This document shows, piece after piece, positions 29,048 to 43,384 of a stretch of 64,000 nucleotides of DNA (position 1 is its first letter; every line of letters starts with the position of its first letter). The DNA is from Pythium myriotylum (Eukaryota; Oomycota; Peronosporomycetes; Pythiales; Pythiaceae): the NCBI GenBank assembly GCA_023091665.1, contig JALJCQ010000028.1:744001-808000 (forward strand), given 5' to 3'. The notes beneath the pieces are model-generated. The model was not told the DNA's origin. It made no database searches and saw nothing but the letters and a program-made list of their open reading frames with translations. Both the position numbers and the translations under genes were made by a program.

Positions 29048-30893
29048 TGTTATGCGCCAGAGAGAGGCCTCAACCTCTCTGCTCGCTCTCGTGGATGCAT
29101 GTGTTTCTTGTCCCCCCTGGCCCGCGCTACCACCAGAGGCCCTTTATGCTCTTTTATGCTACACTCTTTTAGACTCTTTTACGCTTCTTTACCATCTTCG
29201 ATGCATCCGTTACCCCTCGCCTTCACCCCCACAGACACAGACACAGACACAGACGCAGACACAGACACAGACACAGACACAGACACAGACACAGACTCCG
29301 GTAGCGCACTCCGACATGCCTCCGCCATGGTTGTCTTTGTCTTCCACTCAGTGCACAGCCGTTCCGCCACCCTTCACTGTGTCTTGCACAACGAGCCTGT
29401 TGACAATCAATACGAAAACCGAGGCCACAAAACGGAGACTACTCTGTCGAGAGTCTTCTCTCAACACCTGCTAGTGGTCCGACCGCTCACCTCACAGACT
29501 ACACCGGCTGTAACATAGATCCTTGCGTTAAGCGTGTAGGGAGGTGGACGACGATTGACTCATCACATGTAAAATTGCCGCTGTTCTTGGCTTCGTTGGC
29601 GTTGATGCAGTGTCATTGTCGCGACTCGCGCTCTGTGTCGATCTCATGAACACGAAATGAAACGTCTGAGAGACAGGTTACGCAGTCTTACCTGCACTCC
29701 TCACGTCTTCTCTGCTCGCCCGTCCGTTGTCTCATGGGAGCTGGAATGGGTGCGCCTTGGACTTTGTATAGCGCTCCAACGTCGTGAATGTGTAGCTCAA
29801 GCCCCCTATCTACCTGCTTGCTTTGAGGGTGTCGCGCGTGTTGCAAGTCGGTGGGGCGGTTCTATGGTTCCTAGCACTGTTTTTTGTTTGTTTGTTTGTT
29901 TTTGGTTTTGGTTTTGGTTTCATTCATGCGTTCTTTTCTTTTCTGCTCCTTCTTCTCCATTTTTTATAGTCAAATCTCGGGGACAGGCACCGATAACCCT
30001 AGAGAGGAGAAGCTTCCGCATGGGCAGCCCGTTTACGCTCGGGCGATGGACTCTAGTCTGGCAAGATAACAGAGACGCGGGAAAGGCGAACACATTTCCC
30101 GTCAACACACTGACACCGTGCCGTGTAAAACTTTTCAACCCGAGTTCCCGGATGAACGAAGGACGCAATTTCCACATTCGCCTAGTCCTCCACCGTTCTG
30201 TACCGTCCTGCACCGCTCTTCGCGCTGTAGGTGGATCGTTGGGCGTTGGGATGTCGTCGATTGGGTCGATTGGGTCGATTGGGTCGATTGGGTCGATTGG
30301 GTCGATTGGGTCGATTGGGTCGATTGGGTCGATTGGGTCGATTGGGTCCCCTGTCGACACCGCAGATATCATCTACAAGGTAGAGGACAACCTTCTGTGT
30401 GTGTCCGACCAGACGCTGGATCGTTTGTGGCTCGTGGTACCAGAGGGTAATCAAACGGCCGTCTGGTCTCCCTGTGTGGTGAGCGCATGTTTCTCCCCCG
30501 CAAGGAACGCGATCGACGCTGCTGTCATCCTGATCTTATTCTACACGATGTTGAAGCTAATCCTGGTGGTCAGTATGAGGGCTGTTTTTCGTTCCTTTTC
30601 TACTATAATGTCGACGGGACGCCATTTCTGACTCGGGTGGATCTTGATTGCCCTGCCGATCATAGCCACCCGTAGAAAGCATCTGCACTGCATCTGTACT
30701 GCAGAATCAGAATCCAAGACGTCGCCTGTTCCACCACACCTCTCTTACTGCATGCCTCTCTGCAGCCTTGGCGCCGTGCCATGGCGGTCGAAAACGCAGG
30801 CTGTGTGGCAAGACGGAAGGCTCTGTTTTCATTCCTGGCGCACGATTCGATTTGATAGGGTGCGTGTGTGAGCGCGCGCGGAGGAGAGAGAGA

Positions 30894-30939
<46 letters not shown>

Positions 30940-31018
30940 AGAGATGGAAGGGTCGAAGGATGGATGGCGGTTAGGGTTAAGGTTGTGTTGGGTTTGTGTT
31001 GCAGGGCGAATCTTTTGT

Positions 31019-31102
31019 GGTATCTTGCCCGAGTGGTCTAAGGGGGCGGACTTAAGATCCGCTAGACGTTCGTCTGCGTGGGTTCAAACCCCACAGGTAC
31101 CA
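31019..31102 (+). tRNA. tRNA-Leu(UAA), array copy 3
   Basis: Identical. Upstream unit switches to CCATGGCGG/CAAGACGG; GA tract ends GGGAGGGAGAG; following ACAGAC tract is short (10 copies). Confidence 0.96.
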
Positions 31103-32924
31103 TGTTATGCGCCAGAGAGAGGCCTCAACCTCTCTGCTCGCTCTCGTGGATGCATGTGTTTCTTGTCCCCCCTGGCCCGCGCTACCACCAGAGGCCCTTT
31201 ATGCTCTTTTATGCTACACTCTTTTAGACTCTTTTACGCTTCTTTACCATCTTCGATGCATCCGTTACCCCTCGCCTTCACCCCCACAGACACAGACACA
31301 GACGCAGACACAGACACAGACACAGACACAGACACAGACACAGACTCCGGTAGCGCACTCCGACATGCCTCCGCCATGGTTGTCTTTGTCTTCCACTCAG
31401 TGCACAGCCGTTCCGCCACCCTTCACTGTGTCTTGCACAACGAGCCTGTTGACAATCAATACGAAAACCGAGGCCACAAAACGGAGACTACTCTGTCGAG
31501 AGTCTTCTCTCAACACCTGCTAGTGGTCCGACCGCTCACCTCACAGACTACACCGGCTGTAACATAGATCCTTGCGTTAAGCGTGTAGGGAGGTGGACGA
31601 CGATTGACTCATCACATGTAAAATTGCCGCTGTTCTTGGCTTCGTTGGCGTTGATGCAGTGTCATTGTCGCGACTCGCGCTCTGTGTCGATCTCATGAAC
31701 ACGAAATGAAACGTCTGAGAGACAGGTTGCGCAGTCTTACCTGCACTCCTCACGTCTTCTCTGCTCGCCCGTCCGTTGTCTCATGGGAGCTGGAATGGGT
31801 GCGCCTTGGACTTTGTATAGCGCTCCAACGTCGTGAATGTGTAGCTCAAGCCCCCTATCTACCTGCTTGCTTTGAGGGTGTCGCGCGTGTTGCAAGTCGG
31901 TGGGGCGGTTCTATGGTTCCTAGCACTGTTTTTTGTTTGTTTGTTTGTTTTTGGTTTTGGTTTTGGTTTCATTCATGCGTTCTTTTCTTTTCTGCTCCTT
32001 CTTCTCCATTTTTTATAGTCAAATCTCGGGGACAGGCACCGATAACCCTAGAGAGGAGAAGCTTCCGCATGGGCAGCCCGTTTACGCTCGGGCGATGGAC
32101 TCTAGTCTGGCAAGATAACAGAGACGCGGGAAAGGCGAACACATTTCCCGTCAACACACTGACACCGTGCCGTGTAAAACTTTTCAACCCGAGTTCCCGG
32201 ATGAACGAAGGACGCAATTTCCACATTCGCCTAGTCCTCCACCGTTCTGTACCGTCCTGCACCGCTCTTCGCGCTGTAGGTGGATCGTTGGGCGTTGGGA
32301 TGTCGTCGATTGGGTCGATTGGGTCGATTGGGTCGATTGGGTCGATTGGGTCGATTGGGTCGATTGGGTCGATTGGGTCCCCTGTCGACACCGCAGATAT
32401 CATCTACAAGGTAGAGGACAACCTTCTGTGTGTGTCCGACCAGACGCTGGATCGTTTGTGGCTCGTGGTACCAGAGGGTAATCAAACGGCCGTCTGGTCT
32501 CCCTGTGTGGTGAGCGCATGTTTCTCCCCCGCAAGGAACGCGATCGACGCTGCTGTCATCCTGATCTTATTCTACACGATGTTGAAGCTAATCCTGGTGG
32601 TCAGTATGAGGGCTGTTTTTCGTTCCTTTTCTACTATAATGTCGACGGGACGCCATTTCTGACTCGGGTGGATCTTGATTGCCCTGCCGATCATAGCCAC
32701 CCGTAGAAAGCATCTGCACTGCATCTGTACTGCAGAATCAGAATCCAAGACGTCGCCTGTTCCACCACACCTCTCTTACTGCATGCCTCTCTGCAGCCTT
32801 GGCGCCGTGCCATGGCGGTCGAAAACGCAGGCTGTGTGGCAAGACGGAAGGCTCTGTTTTCATTCCTGGCGCACGATTCGATTTGATAGGGTGCGTGTGT
32901 GAGCGCGCGCGGAGGAGAGAGAGA

Positions 32925-32975
<51 letters not shown>

Positions 32976-33049
32976 TGGAAGGGTCGAAGGATGGATGGCG
33001 GTTAGGGTTAAGGTTGTGTTGGGTTTGTGTTGCAGGGCGAATCTTTTGT

Positions 33050-33133
33050 GGTATCTTGCCCGAGTGGTCTAAGGGGGCGGACTTAAGATCCGCTAGACGT
33101 TCGTCTGCGTGGGTTCAAACCCCACAGGTACCA
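33050..33133 (+). tRNA. tRNA-Leu(UAA), array copy 4
   Basis: Identical. Inside higher-order block A; counterpart of copy 16 at +24,543. Confidence 0.96.
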
Positions 33134-34961
33134 TGTTATGCGCCAGAGAGAGGCCTCAACCTCTCTGCTCGCTCTCGTGGATGCATGTGTTTCTTGTCCC
33201 CCCTGGCCCGCGCTACCACCAGAGGCCCTTTATGCTCTTTTATGCTACACTCTTTTAGACTCTTTTACGCTTCTTTACCATCTTCGATGCATCCGTTACC
33301 CCTCGCCTTCACCCCCACAGACACAGACACAGACACAGACGCAGACACAGACACAGACACAGACACAGACACAGACACAGACTCCGGTAGCGCACTCCGA
33401 CATGCCTCCGCCATGGTTGTCTTTGTCTTCCACTCAGTGCACAGCCGTTCCGCCACCCTTCACTGTGTCTTGCACAACGAGCCTGTTGACAATCAATACG
33501 AAAACCGAGGCCACAAAACGGAGACTACTCTGTCGAGAGTCTTCTCTCAACACCTGCTAGTGGTCCGACCGCTCACCTCACAGACTACACCGGCTGTAAC
33601 ATAGATCCTTGCGTTAAGCGTGTAGGGAGGTGGACGACGATTGACTCATCACATGTAAAATTGCCGCTGTTCTTGGCTTCGTTGGCGTTGATGCAGTGTC
33701 ATTGTCGCGACTCGCGCTCTGTGTCGATCTCATGAACACGAAATGAAACGTCTGAGAGACAGGTTGCGCAGTCTTACCTGCACTCCTCACGTCTTCTCTG
33801 CTCGCCCGTCCGTTGTCTCATGGGAGCTGGAATGGGTGCGCCTTGGACTTTGTATAGCGCTCCAACGTCGTGAATGTGTAGCTCAAGCCCCCTATCTACC
33901 TGCTTGCTTTGAGGGTGTCGCGCGTGTTGCAAGTCGGTGGGGCGGTTCTATGGTTCCTAGCACTGTTTTTTGTTTGTTTGTTTGTTTTTGGTTTTGGTTT
34001 TGGTTTCATTCATGCGTTCTTTTCTTTTCTGCTCCTTCTTCTCCATTTTTTATAGTCAAATCTCGGGGACAGGCACCGATAACCCTAGAGAGGAGAAGCT
34101 TCCGCATGGGCAGCCCGTTTACGCTCGGGCGATGGACTCTAGTCTGGCAAGATAACAGAGACGCGGGAAAGGCGAACACATTTCCCGTCAACACACTGAC
34201 ACCGTGCCGTGTAAAACTTTTCAACCCGAGTTCCCGGATGAACGAAGGACGCAATTTCCACATTCGCCTAGTCCTCCACCGTTCTGTACCGTCCTGCACC
34301 GCTCTTCGCGCTGTAGGTGGATCGTTGGGCGTTGGGATGTCGTCGATTGGGTCGATTGGGTCGATTGGGTCGATTGGGTCGATTGGGTCGATTGGGTCGA
34401 TTGGGTCGATTGGGTCCCCTGTCGACACCGCAGATATCATCTACAAGGTAGAGGACAACCTTCTGTGTGTGTCCGACCAGACGCTGGATCGTTTGTGGCT
34501 CGTGGTACCAGAGGGTAATCAAACGGCCGTCTGGTCTCCCTGTGTGGTGAGCGCATGTTTCTCCCCCGCAAGGAACGCGATCGACGCTGCTGTCATCCTG
34601 ATCTTATTCTACACGATGTTGAAGCTAATCCTGGTGGTCAGTATGAGGGCTGTTTTTCGTTCCTTTTCTACTATAATGTCGACGGGACGCCATTTCTGAC
34701 TCGGGTGGATCTTGATTGCCCTGCCGATCATAGCCACCCGTAGAAAGCATCTGCACTGCATCTGTACTGCAGAATCAGAATCCAAGACGTCGCCTGTTCC
34801 ACCACACCTCTCTTACTGCATGCCTCTCTGCAGCCTTGGCGCCGTGCCATGGCGGTCGAAAACGCAGGCTGTGTGGCAAGACGGAAGGCTCTGTTTTCAT
34901 TCCTGGCGCACGATTCGATTTGATAGGGTGCGTGTGTGAGCGCGCGCGGAGGAGAGAGAGA

Positions 34962-35010
<49 letters not shown>

Positions 35011-35084
35011 TGGAAGGGTCGAAGGATGGATGGCGGTTAGGGTTAAGGTTGTGTTGGGTTTGTGTTGCAGGGCGAATCTTTTGT

Positions 35085-35168
35085 GGTATCTTGCCCGAGT
35101 GGTCTAAGGGGGCGGACTTAAGATCCGCTAGACGTTCGTCTGCGTGGGTTCAAACCCCACAGGTACCA
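35085..35168 (+). tRNA. tRNA-Leu(UAA), array copy 5
   Basis: Identical. Block A; downstream flank has TATACTACAC where most units have TATGCTACAC, shared only with copy 17. Confidence 0.96.
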
Positions 35169-37005
35169 TGTTATGCGCCAGAGAGAGGCCTCAACCTCTC
35201 TGCTCGCTCTCGTGGATGCATGTGTTTCTTGTCCCCCCTGGCCCGCGCTACCACCAGAGGCCCTTTATGCTCTTTTATACTACACTCTTTTAGACTCTTT
35301 TACGCTTCTTTACCATCTTCGATGCATCCGTTACCCCTCGCCTTCACCCCCACAGACACAGACACAGACACAGACGCAGACACAGACACAGACACAGACA
35401 CAGACACAGACACAGACTCCGGTAGCGCACTCCGACATGCCTCCGCCATGGTTGTCTTTGTCTTCCACTCAGTGCACAGCCGTTCCGCCACCCTTCACTG
35501 TGTCTTGCACAACGAGCCTGTTGACAATCAATACGAAAACCGAGGCCACAAAACGGAGACTACTCTGTCGAGAGTCTTCTCTCAACACCTGCTAGTGGTC
35601 CGACCGCTCACCTCACAGACTACACCGGCTGTAACATAGATCCTTGCGTTAAGCGTGTAGGGAGGTGGACGACGATTGACTCATCACATGTAAAATTGCC
35701 GCTGTTCTTGGCTTCGTTGGCGTTGATGCAGTGTCATTGTCGCGACTCGCGCTCTGTGTCGATCTCATGAACACGAAATGAAACGTCTGAGAGACAGGTT
35801 GCGCAGTCTTACCTGCACTCCTCACGTCTTCTCTGCTCGCCCGTCCGTTGTCTCATGGGAGCTGGAATGGGTGCGCCTTGGACTTTGTATAGCGCTCCAA
35901 CGTCGTGAATGTGTAGCTCAAGCCCCCTATCTACCTGCTTGCTTTGAGGGTGTCGCGCGTGTTGCAAGTCGGTGGGGCGGTTCTATGGTTCCTAGCACTG
36001 TTTTTTGTTTGTTTGTTTGTTTTTGGTTTTGGTTTTGGTTTCATTCATGCGTTCTTTTCTTTTCTGCTCCTTCTTCTCCATTTTTTATAGTCAAATCTCG
36101 GGGACAGGCACCGATAACCCTAGAGAGGAGAAGCTTCCGCATGGGCAGCCCGTTTACGCTCGGGCGATGGACTCTAGTCTGGCAAGATAACAGAGACGCG
36201 GGAAAGGCGAACACATTTCCCGTCAACACACTGACACCGTGCCGTGTAAAACTTTTCAACCCGAGTTCCCGGATGAACGAAGGACGCAATTTCCACATTC
36301 GCCTAGTCCTCCACCGTTCTGTACCGTCCTGCACCGCTCTTCGCGCTGTAGGTGGATCGTTGGGCGTTGGGATGTCGTCGATTGGGTCGATTGGGTCGAT
36401 TGGGTCGATTGGGTCGATTGGGTCGATTGGGTCGATTGGGTCGATTGGGTCGATTGGGTCCCCTGTCGACACCGCAGATATCATCTACAAGGTAGAGGAC
36501 AACCTTCTGTGTGTGTCCGACCAGACGCTGGATCGTTTGTGGCTCGTGGTACCAGAGGGTAATCAAACGGCCGTCTGGTCTCCCTGTGTGGTGAGCGCAT
36601 GTTTCTCCCCCGCAAGGAACGCGATCGACGCTGCTGTCATCCTGATCTTATTCTACACGATGTTGAAGCTAATCCTGGTGGTCAGTATGAGGGCTGTTTT
36701 TCGTTCCTTTTCTACTATAATGTCGACGGGACGCCATTTCTGACTCGGATGGATCTTGATTGCCCTGCCGATCATAGCCACCCGTAGAAAGCATCTGCAC
36801 TGCATCTGTACTGCAGAATCAGAATCCAAGACGTCGCCTGTTCCACCACACCTCTCTTACTGCATGCCTCTCTGCAGCCTTGGCGCCGTGCCATGGCGGT
36901 CGAAAACGCAGGCTGTGTGGCAAGACGGAAGGCTCTGTTTTCATTCCTGGCGCACGATTCGATTTGATAGGGTGCGTGTGTGAGCGCGCGCGGAGGAGAG
37001 AGAGA

Positions 37006-37066
<61 letters not shown>

Positions 37067-37136
37067 AGGGTCGAAGGATGGATGGCGGTTAGGGTTAAGG
37101 TTGTGTTGGGTTTGTGTTGCAGGGCGAATCTTTTGT

Positions 37137-37220
37137 GGTATCTTGCCCGAGTGGTCTAAGGGGGCGGACTTAAGATCCGCTAGACGTTCGTCTGCGTGGG
37201 TTCAAACCCCACAGGTACCA
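37137..37220 (+). tRNA. tRNA-Leu(UAA), array copy 6
   Basis: Identical. Block A; longest pure GA tract upstream; upstream unit has the CGGATGG marker near 36748. Confidence 0.96.
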
Positions 37221-39039
37221 TGTTATGCGCCAGAGAGAGGCCTCAACCTCTCTGCTCGCTCTCGTGGATGCATGTGTTTCTTGTCCCCCCTGGCCCGCGC
37301 TACCACCAGAGGCCCTTTATGCTCTTTTATGCTACACTCTTTTAGACTCTTTTACGCTTCTTTACCATCTTCGATGCATCCGTTACCCCTCGCCTTCACC
37401 CCCACAGACACAGACACAGACACAGACGCAGACACAGACACAGACACAGACACAGACACAGACACAGACTCCGGTAGCGCACTCCGACATGCCTCCGCCA
37501 TGGTTGTCTTTGTCTTCCACTCAGTGCACAGCCGTTCCGCCACCCTTCACTGTGTCTTGCACAACGAGCCTGTTGACAATCAATACGAAAACCGAGGCCA
37601 CAAAACGGAGACTACTCTGTCGAGAGTCTTCTCTCAACACCTGCTAGTGGTCCGACCGCTCACCTCACAGACTACACCGGCTGTAACATAGATCCTTGCG
37701 TTAAGCGTGTAGGGAGGTGGACGACGATTGACTCATCACATGTAAAATTGCCGCTGTTCTTGGCTTCGTTGGCGTTGATGCAGTGTCATTGTCGCGACTC
37801 GCGCTCTGTGTCGATCTCATGAACACGAAATGAAACGTCTGAGAGACAGGTTGCGCAGTCTTACCTGCACTCCTCACGTCTTCTCTGCTCGCCCGTCCGT
37901 TGTCTCATGGGAGCTGGAATGGGTGCGCCTTGGACTTTGTATAGCGCTCCAACGTCGTGAATGTGTAGCTCAAGCCCCCTATCTACCTGCTTGCTTTGAG
38001 GGTGTCGCGCGTGTTGCAAGTCGGTGGGGCGGTTCTATGGTTCCTAGCACTGTTTTTTGTTTGTTTGTTTGTTTTTGGTTTTGGTTTTGGTTTCATTCAT
38101 GCGTTCTTTTCTTTTCTGCTCCTTCTTCTCCATTTTTTATAGTCAAATCTCGGGGACAGGCACCGATAACCCTAGAGAGGAGAAGCTTCCGCATGGGCAG
38201 CCCGTTTACGCTCGGGCGATGGACTCTAGTCTGGCAAGATAACAGAGACGCGGGAAAGGCGAACACATTTCCCGTCAACACACTGACACCGTGCCGTGTA
38301 AAACTTTTCAACCCGAGTTCCCGGATGAACGAAGGACGCAATTTCCACATTCGCCTAGTCCTCCACCGTTCTGTACCGTCCTGCACCGCTCTTCGCGCTG
38401 TAGGTGGATCGTTGGGCGTTGGGATGTCGTCGATTGGGTCGATTGGGTCGATTGGGTCGATTGGGTCGATTGGGTCGATTGGGTCGATTGGGTCCCCTGT
38501 CGACACCGCAGATATCATCTACAAGGTAGAGGACAACCTTCTGTGTGTGTCCGACCAGACGCTGGATCGTTTGTGGCTCGTGGTACCAGAGGGTAATCAA
38601 ACGGCCGTCTGGTCTCCCTGTGTGGTGAGCGCATGTTTCTCCCCCGCAAGGAACGCGATCGACGCTGCTGTCATCCTGATCTTATTCTACACGATGTTGA
38701 AGCTAATCCTGGTGGTCAGTATGAGGGCTGTTTTTCGTTCCTTTTCTACTATAATGTCGACGGGACGCCATTTCTGACTCGGGTGGATCTTGATTGCCCT
38801 GCCGATCATAGCCACCCGTAGAAAGCATCTGCACTGCATCTGTACTGCAGAATCAGAATCCAAGACGTCGCCTGTTCCACCACACCTCTCTTACTGCATG
38901 CCTCTCTGCAGCCTTGGCGCCGTGCCATGCCGGTCGAAAACGCAGGCTGTGTGGCAAGACGGAAGGCTCTGTTTTCATTCCTGGCGCACGATTCGATTTG
39001 ATAGGGTGCGTGTGTGAGCGCGCGCGGAGGAGAGAGAGA

Positions 39040-39093
<54 letters not shown>

Positions 39094-39188
39094 GGAGAGA
39101 GAGAGGGAGAGAGATGGAAGGGTCGAAGGATGGATGGCGGTTAGGGTTAAGGTTGTGTTGGGTTTGTGTTGCAGGGCGAATCTTTTGT

Positions 39189-39272
39189 GGTATCTTGCCC
39201 GAGTGGTCTAAGGGGGCGGACTTAAGATCCGCTAGACGTTCGTCTGCGTGGGTTCAAACCCCACAGGTACCA
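39189..39272 (+). tRNA. tRNA-Leu(UAA), array copy 7
   Basis: Identical. First unit after block A to regain a G run (13 G); markers CCATGCCGG/CAAGACGG. Confidence 0.96.
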
Positions 39273-41073
39273 TGTTATGCGCCAGAGAGAGGCCTCAACC
39301 TCTCTGCTCGCTCTCGTGGATGCATGTGTTTCTTGTCCCCCCTGGCCCGCGCTACCACCAGAGGCCCTTTATGCTCTTTTATGCTACACTCTTTTAGACT
39401 CTTTTACGCTTCTTTACCATCTTCGATGCATCCGTTACCCCTCGCCTTCACCCCCACAGACACAGACACAGACACAGACGCAGACACAGACACAGACACA
39501 GACACAGACACAGACACAGACTCCGGTAGCGCACTCCGACATGCCTCCGCCATGGTTGTCTTTGTCTTCCACTCAGTGCACAGCCGTTCCGCCACCCTTC
39601 ACTGTGTCTTGCACAACGAGCCTGTTGACAATCAATACGAAAACCGAGGCCACAAAACGGAGACTACTCTGTCGAGAGTCTTCTCTCAACACCTGCTAGT
39701 GGTCCGACCGCTCACCTCACAGACTACACCGGCTGTAACATAGATCCTTGCGTTAAGCGTGTAGGGAGGTGGACGACGATTGACTCATCACATGTAAAAT
39801 TGCCGCTGTTCTTGGCTTCGTTGGCGTTGATGCAGTGTCATTGTCGCGACTCGCGCTCTGTGTCGATCTCATGAACACGAAATGAAACGTCTGAGAGACA
39901 GGTTGCGCAGTCTTACCTGCACTCCTCACGTCTTCTCTGCTCGCCCGTCCGTTGTCTCATGGGAGCTGGAATGGGTGCGCCTTGGACTTTGTATAGCGCT
40001 CCAACGTCGTGAATGTGTAGCTCAAGCCCCCTATCTACCTGCTTGCTTTGAGGGTGTCGCGCGTGTTGCAAGTCGGTGGGGCGGTTCTATGGTTCCTAGC
40101 ACTGTTTTTTGTTTGTTTGTTTGTTTTTGGTTTTGGTTTTGGTTTCATTCATGCGTTCTTTTCTTTTCTGCTCCTTCTTCTCCATTTTTTATAGTCAAAT
40201 CTCGGGGACAGGCACCGATAACCCTAGAGAGGAGAAGCTTCCGCATGGGCAGCCCGTTTACGCTCGGGCGATGGACTCTAGTCTGGCAAGATAACAGAGA
40301 CGCGGGAAAGGCGAACACATTTCCCGTCAACACACTGACACCGTGCCGTGTAAAACTTTTCAACCCGAGTTCCCGGATGAACGAAGGACGCAATTTCCAC
40401 ATTCGCCTAGTCCTCCACCGTTCTGTACCGTCCTGCACCGCTCTTCGCGCTGTAGGTGGATCGTTGGGCGTTGGGATGTCGTCGATTGGGTCGATTGGGT
40501 CGATTGGGTCGATTGGGTCGATTGGGTCCCCTGTCGACACCGCAGATATCATCTACAAGGTAGAGGACAACCTTCTGTGTGTGTCCGACCAGACGCTGGA
40601 TCGTTTGTGGCTCGTGGTACCAGAGGGTAATCAAACGGCCGTCTGGTCTCCCTGTGTGGTGAGCGCATGTTTCTCCCCCGCAAGGAACGCGATCGACGCT
40701 GCTGTCATCCTGATCTTATTCTACACGATGTTGAAGCTAATCCTGGTGGTCAGTATGAGGGCTGTTTTTCGTTCCTTTTCTACTATAATGTCGACGGGAC
40801 GCCATTTCTGACTCGGGTGGATCTTGATTGCCCTGCCGATCATAGCCACCCGTAGAAAGCATCTGCACTGCATCTGTACTGCAGAATCAGAATCCAAGAC
40901 GTCGCCTGTTCCACCACACCTCTCTTACTGCATGCCTCTCTGCAGCCTTGGCGCCGTGCCATGCCGGTCGAAAACGCAGGCTGTGTGGCAAAACGGAAGG
41001 CTCTGTTTTCATTCCTGGCGCACGATTCGATTTGATAGGGTGCGTGTGTGAGCGCGCGCGGAGGAGAGAGAGA

Positions 41074-41147
<74 letters not shown>

Positions 41148-41245
41148 GGGGGGGAGAGAGAGGGAGAGAGATGGAAGGGTCGAAGGATGGATGGCGGTTA
41201 GGGTTAAGGTTGTGTTGGGTTTGTGTTGCAGGGCGAATCTTTTGT

Positions 41246-41329
41246 GGTATCTTGCCCGAGTGGTCTAAGGGGGCGGACTTAAGATCCGCTAGACGTTCGT
41301 CTGCGTGGGTTCAAACCCCACAGGTACCA
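41246..41329 (+). tRNA. tRNA-Leu(UAA), array copy 8
   Basis: Identical. Upstream tract long, with 18 G; following unit has 9 minisatellite copies and the CGGATGG marker otherwise seen in blocks A and B. Confidence 0.96.
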
Positions 41330-43160
41330 TGTTATGCGCCAGAGAGAGGCCTCAACCTCTCTGCTCGCTCTCGTGGATGCATGTGTTTCTTGTCCCCCCT
41401 GGCCCGCGCTACCACCAGAGGCCCTTTATGCTCTTTTATGCTACACTCTTTTAGACTCTTTTACGCTTCTTTACCATCTTCGATGCATCCGTTACCCCTC
41501 GCCTTCACCCCCACAGACACAGACACAGACGCAGACACAGACACAGACACAGACACAGACACAGACACAGACTCCGGTAGCGCACTCCGACATGCCTCCG
41601 CCATGGTTGTCTTTGTCTTCCACTCAGTGCACAGCCGTTCCGCCACCCTTCACTGTGTCTTGCACAACGAGCCTGTTGACAATCAATACGAAAACCGAGG
41701 CCACAAAACGGAGACTACTCTGTCGAGAGTCTTCTCTCAACACCTGCTAGTGGTCCGACCGCTCACCTCACAGACTACACCGGCTGTAACATAGATCCTT
41801 GCGTTAAGCGTGTAGGGAGGTGGACGACGATTGACTCATCACATGTAAAATTGCCGCTGTTCTTGGCTTCGTTGGCGTTGATGCAGTGTCATTGTCGCGA
41901 CTCGCGCTCTGTGTCGATCTCATGAACACGAAATGAAACGTCTGAGAGACAGGTTGCGCAGTCTTACCTGCACTCCTCACGTCTTCTCTGCTCGCCCGTC
42001 CGTTGTCTCATGGGAGCTGGAATGGGTGCGCCTTGGACTTTGTATAGCGCTCCAACGTCGTGAATGTGTAGCTCAAGCCCCCTATCTACCTGCTTGCTTT
42101 GAGGGTGTCGCGCGTGTTGCAAGTCGGTGGGGCGGTTCTATGGTTCCTAGCACTGTTTTTTGTTTGTTTGTTTGTTTTTGGTTTTGGTTTTGGTTTCATT
42201 CATGCGTTCTTTTCTTTTCTGCTCCTTCTTCTCCATTTTTTATAGTCAAATCTCGGGGACAGGCACCGATAACCCTAGAGAGGAGAAGCTTCCGCATGGG
42301 CAGCCCGTTTACGCTCGGGCGATGGACTCTAGTCTGGCAAGATAACAGAGACGCGGGAAAGGCGAACACATTTCCCGTCAACACACTGACACCGTGCCGT
42401 GTAAAACTTTTCAACCCGAGTTCCCGGATGAACGAAGGACGCAATTTCCACATTCGCCTAGTCCTCCACCGTTCTGTACCGTCCTGCACCGCTCTTCGCG
42501 CTGTAGGTGGATCGTTGGGCGTTGGGATGTCGTCGATTGGGTCGATTGGGTCGATTGGGTCGATTGGGTCGATTGGGTCGATTGGGTCGATTGGGTCGAT
42601 TGGGTCGATTGGGTCCCCTGTCGACACCGCAGATATCATCTACAAGGTAGAGGACAACCTTCTGTGTGTGTCCGACCAGACGCTGGATCGTTTGTGGCTC
42701 GTGGTACCAGAGGGTAATCAAACGGCCGTCTGGTCTCCCTGTGTGGTGAGCGCATGTTTCTCCCCCGCAAGGAACGCGATCGACGCTGCTGTCATCCTGA
42801 TCTTATTCTACACGATGTTGAAGCTAATCCTGGTGGTCAGTATGAGGGCTGTTTTTCGTTCCTTTTCTACTATAATGTCGACGGGACGCCATTTCTGACT
42901 CGGATGGATCTTGATTGCCCTGCCGATCATAGCCACCCGTAGAAAGCATCTGCACTGCATCTGTACTGCAGAATCAGAATCCAAGACGTCGCCTGTTCCA
43001 CCACACCTCTCTTACTGCATGCCTCTCTGCAGCCTTGGCGCCGTGCCATGGCGGTCGAAAACGCAGGCTGTGTGGCAAGACGGAAGGCTCTGTTTTCATT
43101 CCTGGCGCACGATTCGATTTGATAGGGTGCGTGTGTGAGCGCGCGCGGAGGAGAGAGAGA

Positions 43161-43206
<46 letters not shown>

Positions 43207-43300
43207 GAGAGAGAGAGGGAGAGAGATGGAAGGGTCGAAGGATGGATGGCGGTTAGGGTTAAGGTTGTGTTGGGTTTGTGTTGCAGGGCGAATCTTTTGT

Positions 43301-43384
43301 GGTATCTTGCCCGAGTGGTCTAAGGGGGCGGACTTAAGATCCGCTAGACGTTCGTCTGCGTGGGTTCAAACCCCACAGGTACCA
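43301..43384 (+). tRNA. tRNA-Leu(UAA), array copy 9
   Basis: Identical. Upstream GA tract begins GTGTGAGAGA without the GGG seen elsewhere; 12-G run. Confidence 0.96.

Larger units (their letters stand above)
31346..38428 (+). repeat. Higher-order block A (7083 bp) within the array
   Basis: All landmarks here (tRNAs at 33050, 35085 and 37137, ORF starts, minisatellite copy numbers 8-8-9, the TACTACAC variant near 35279, the CGGATGG variant near 36748, GA tracts without a G run) recur at +24,543 in block B with no offset drift. Confidence 0.85.
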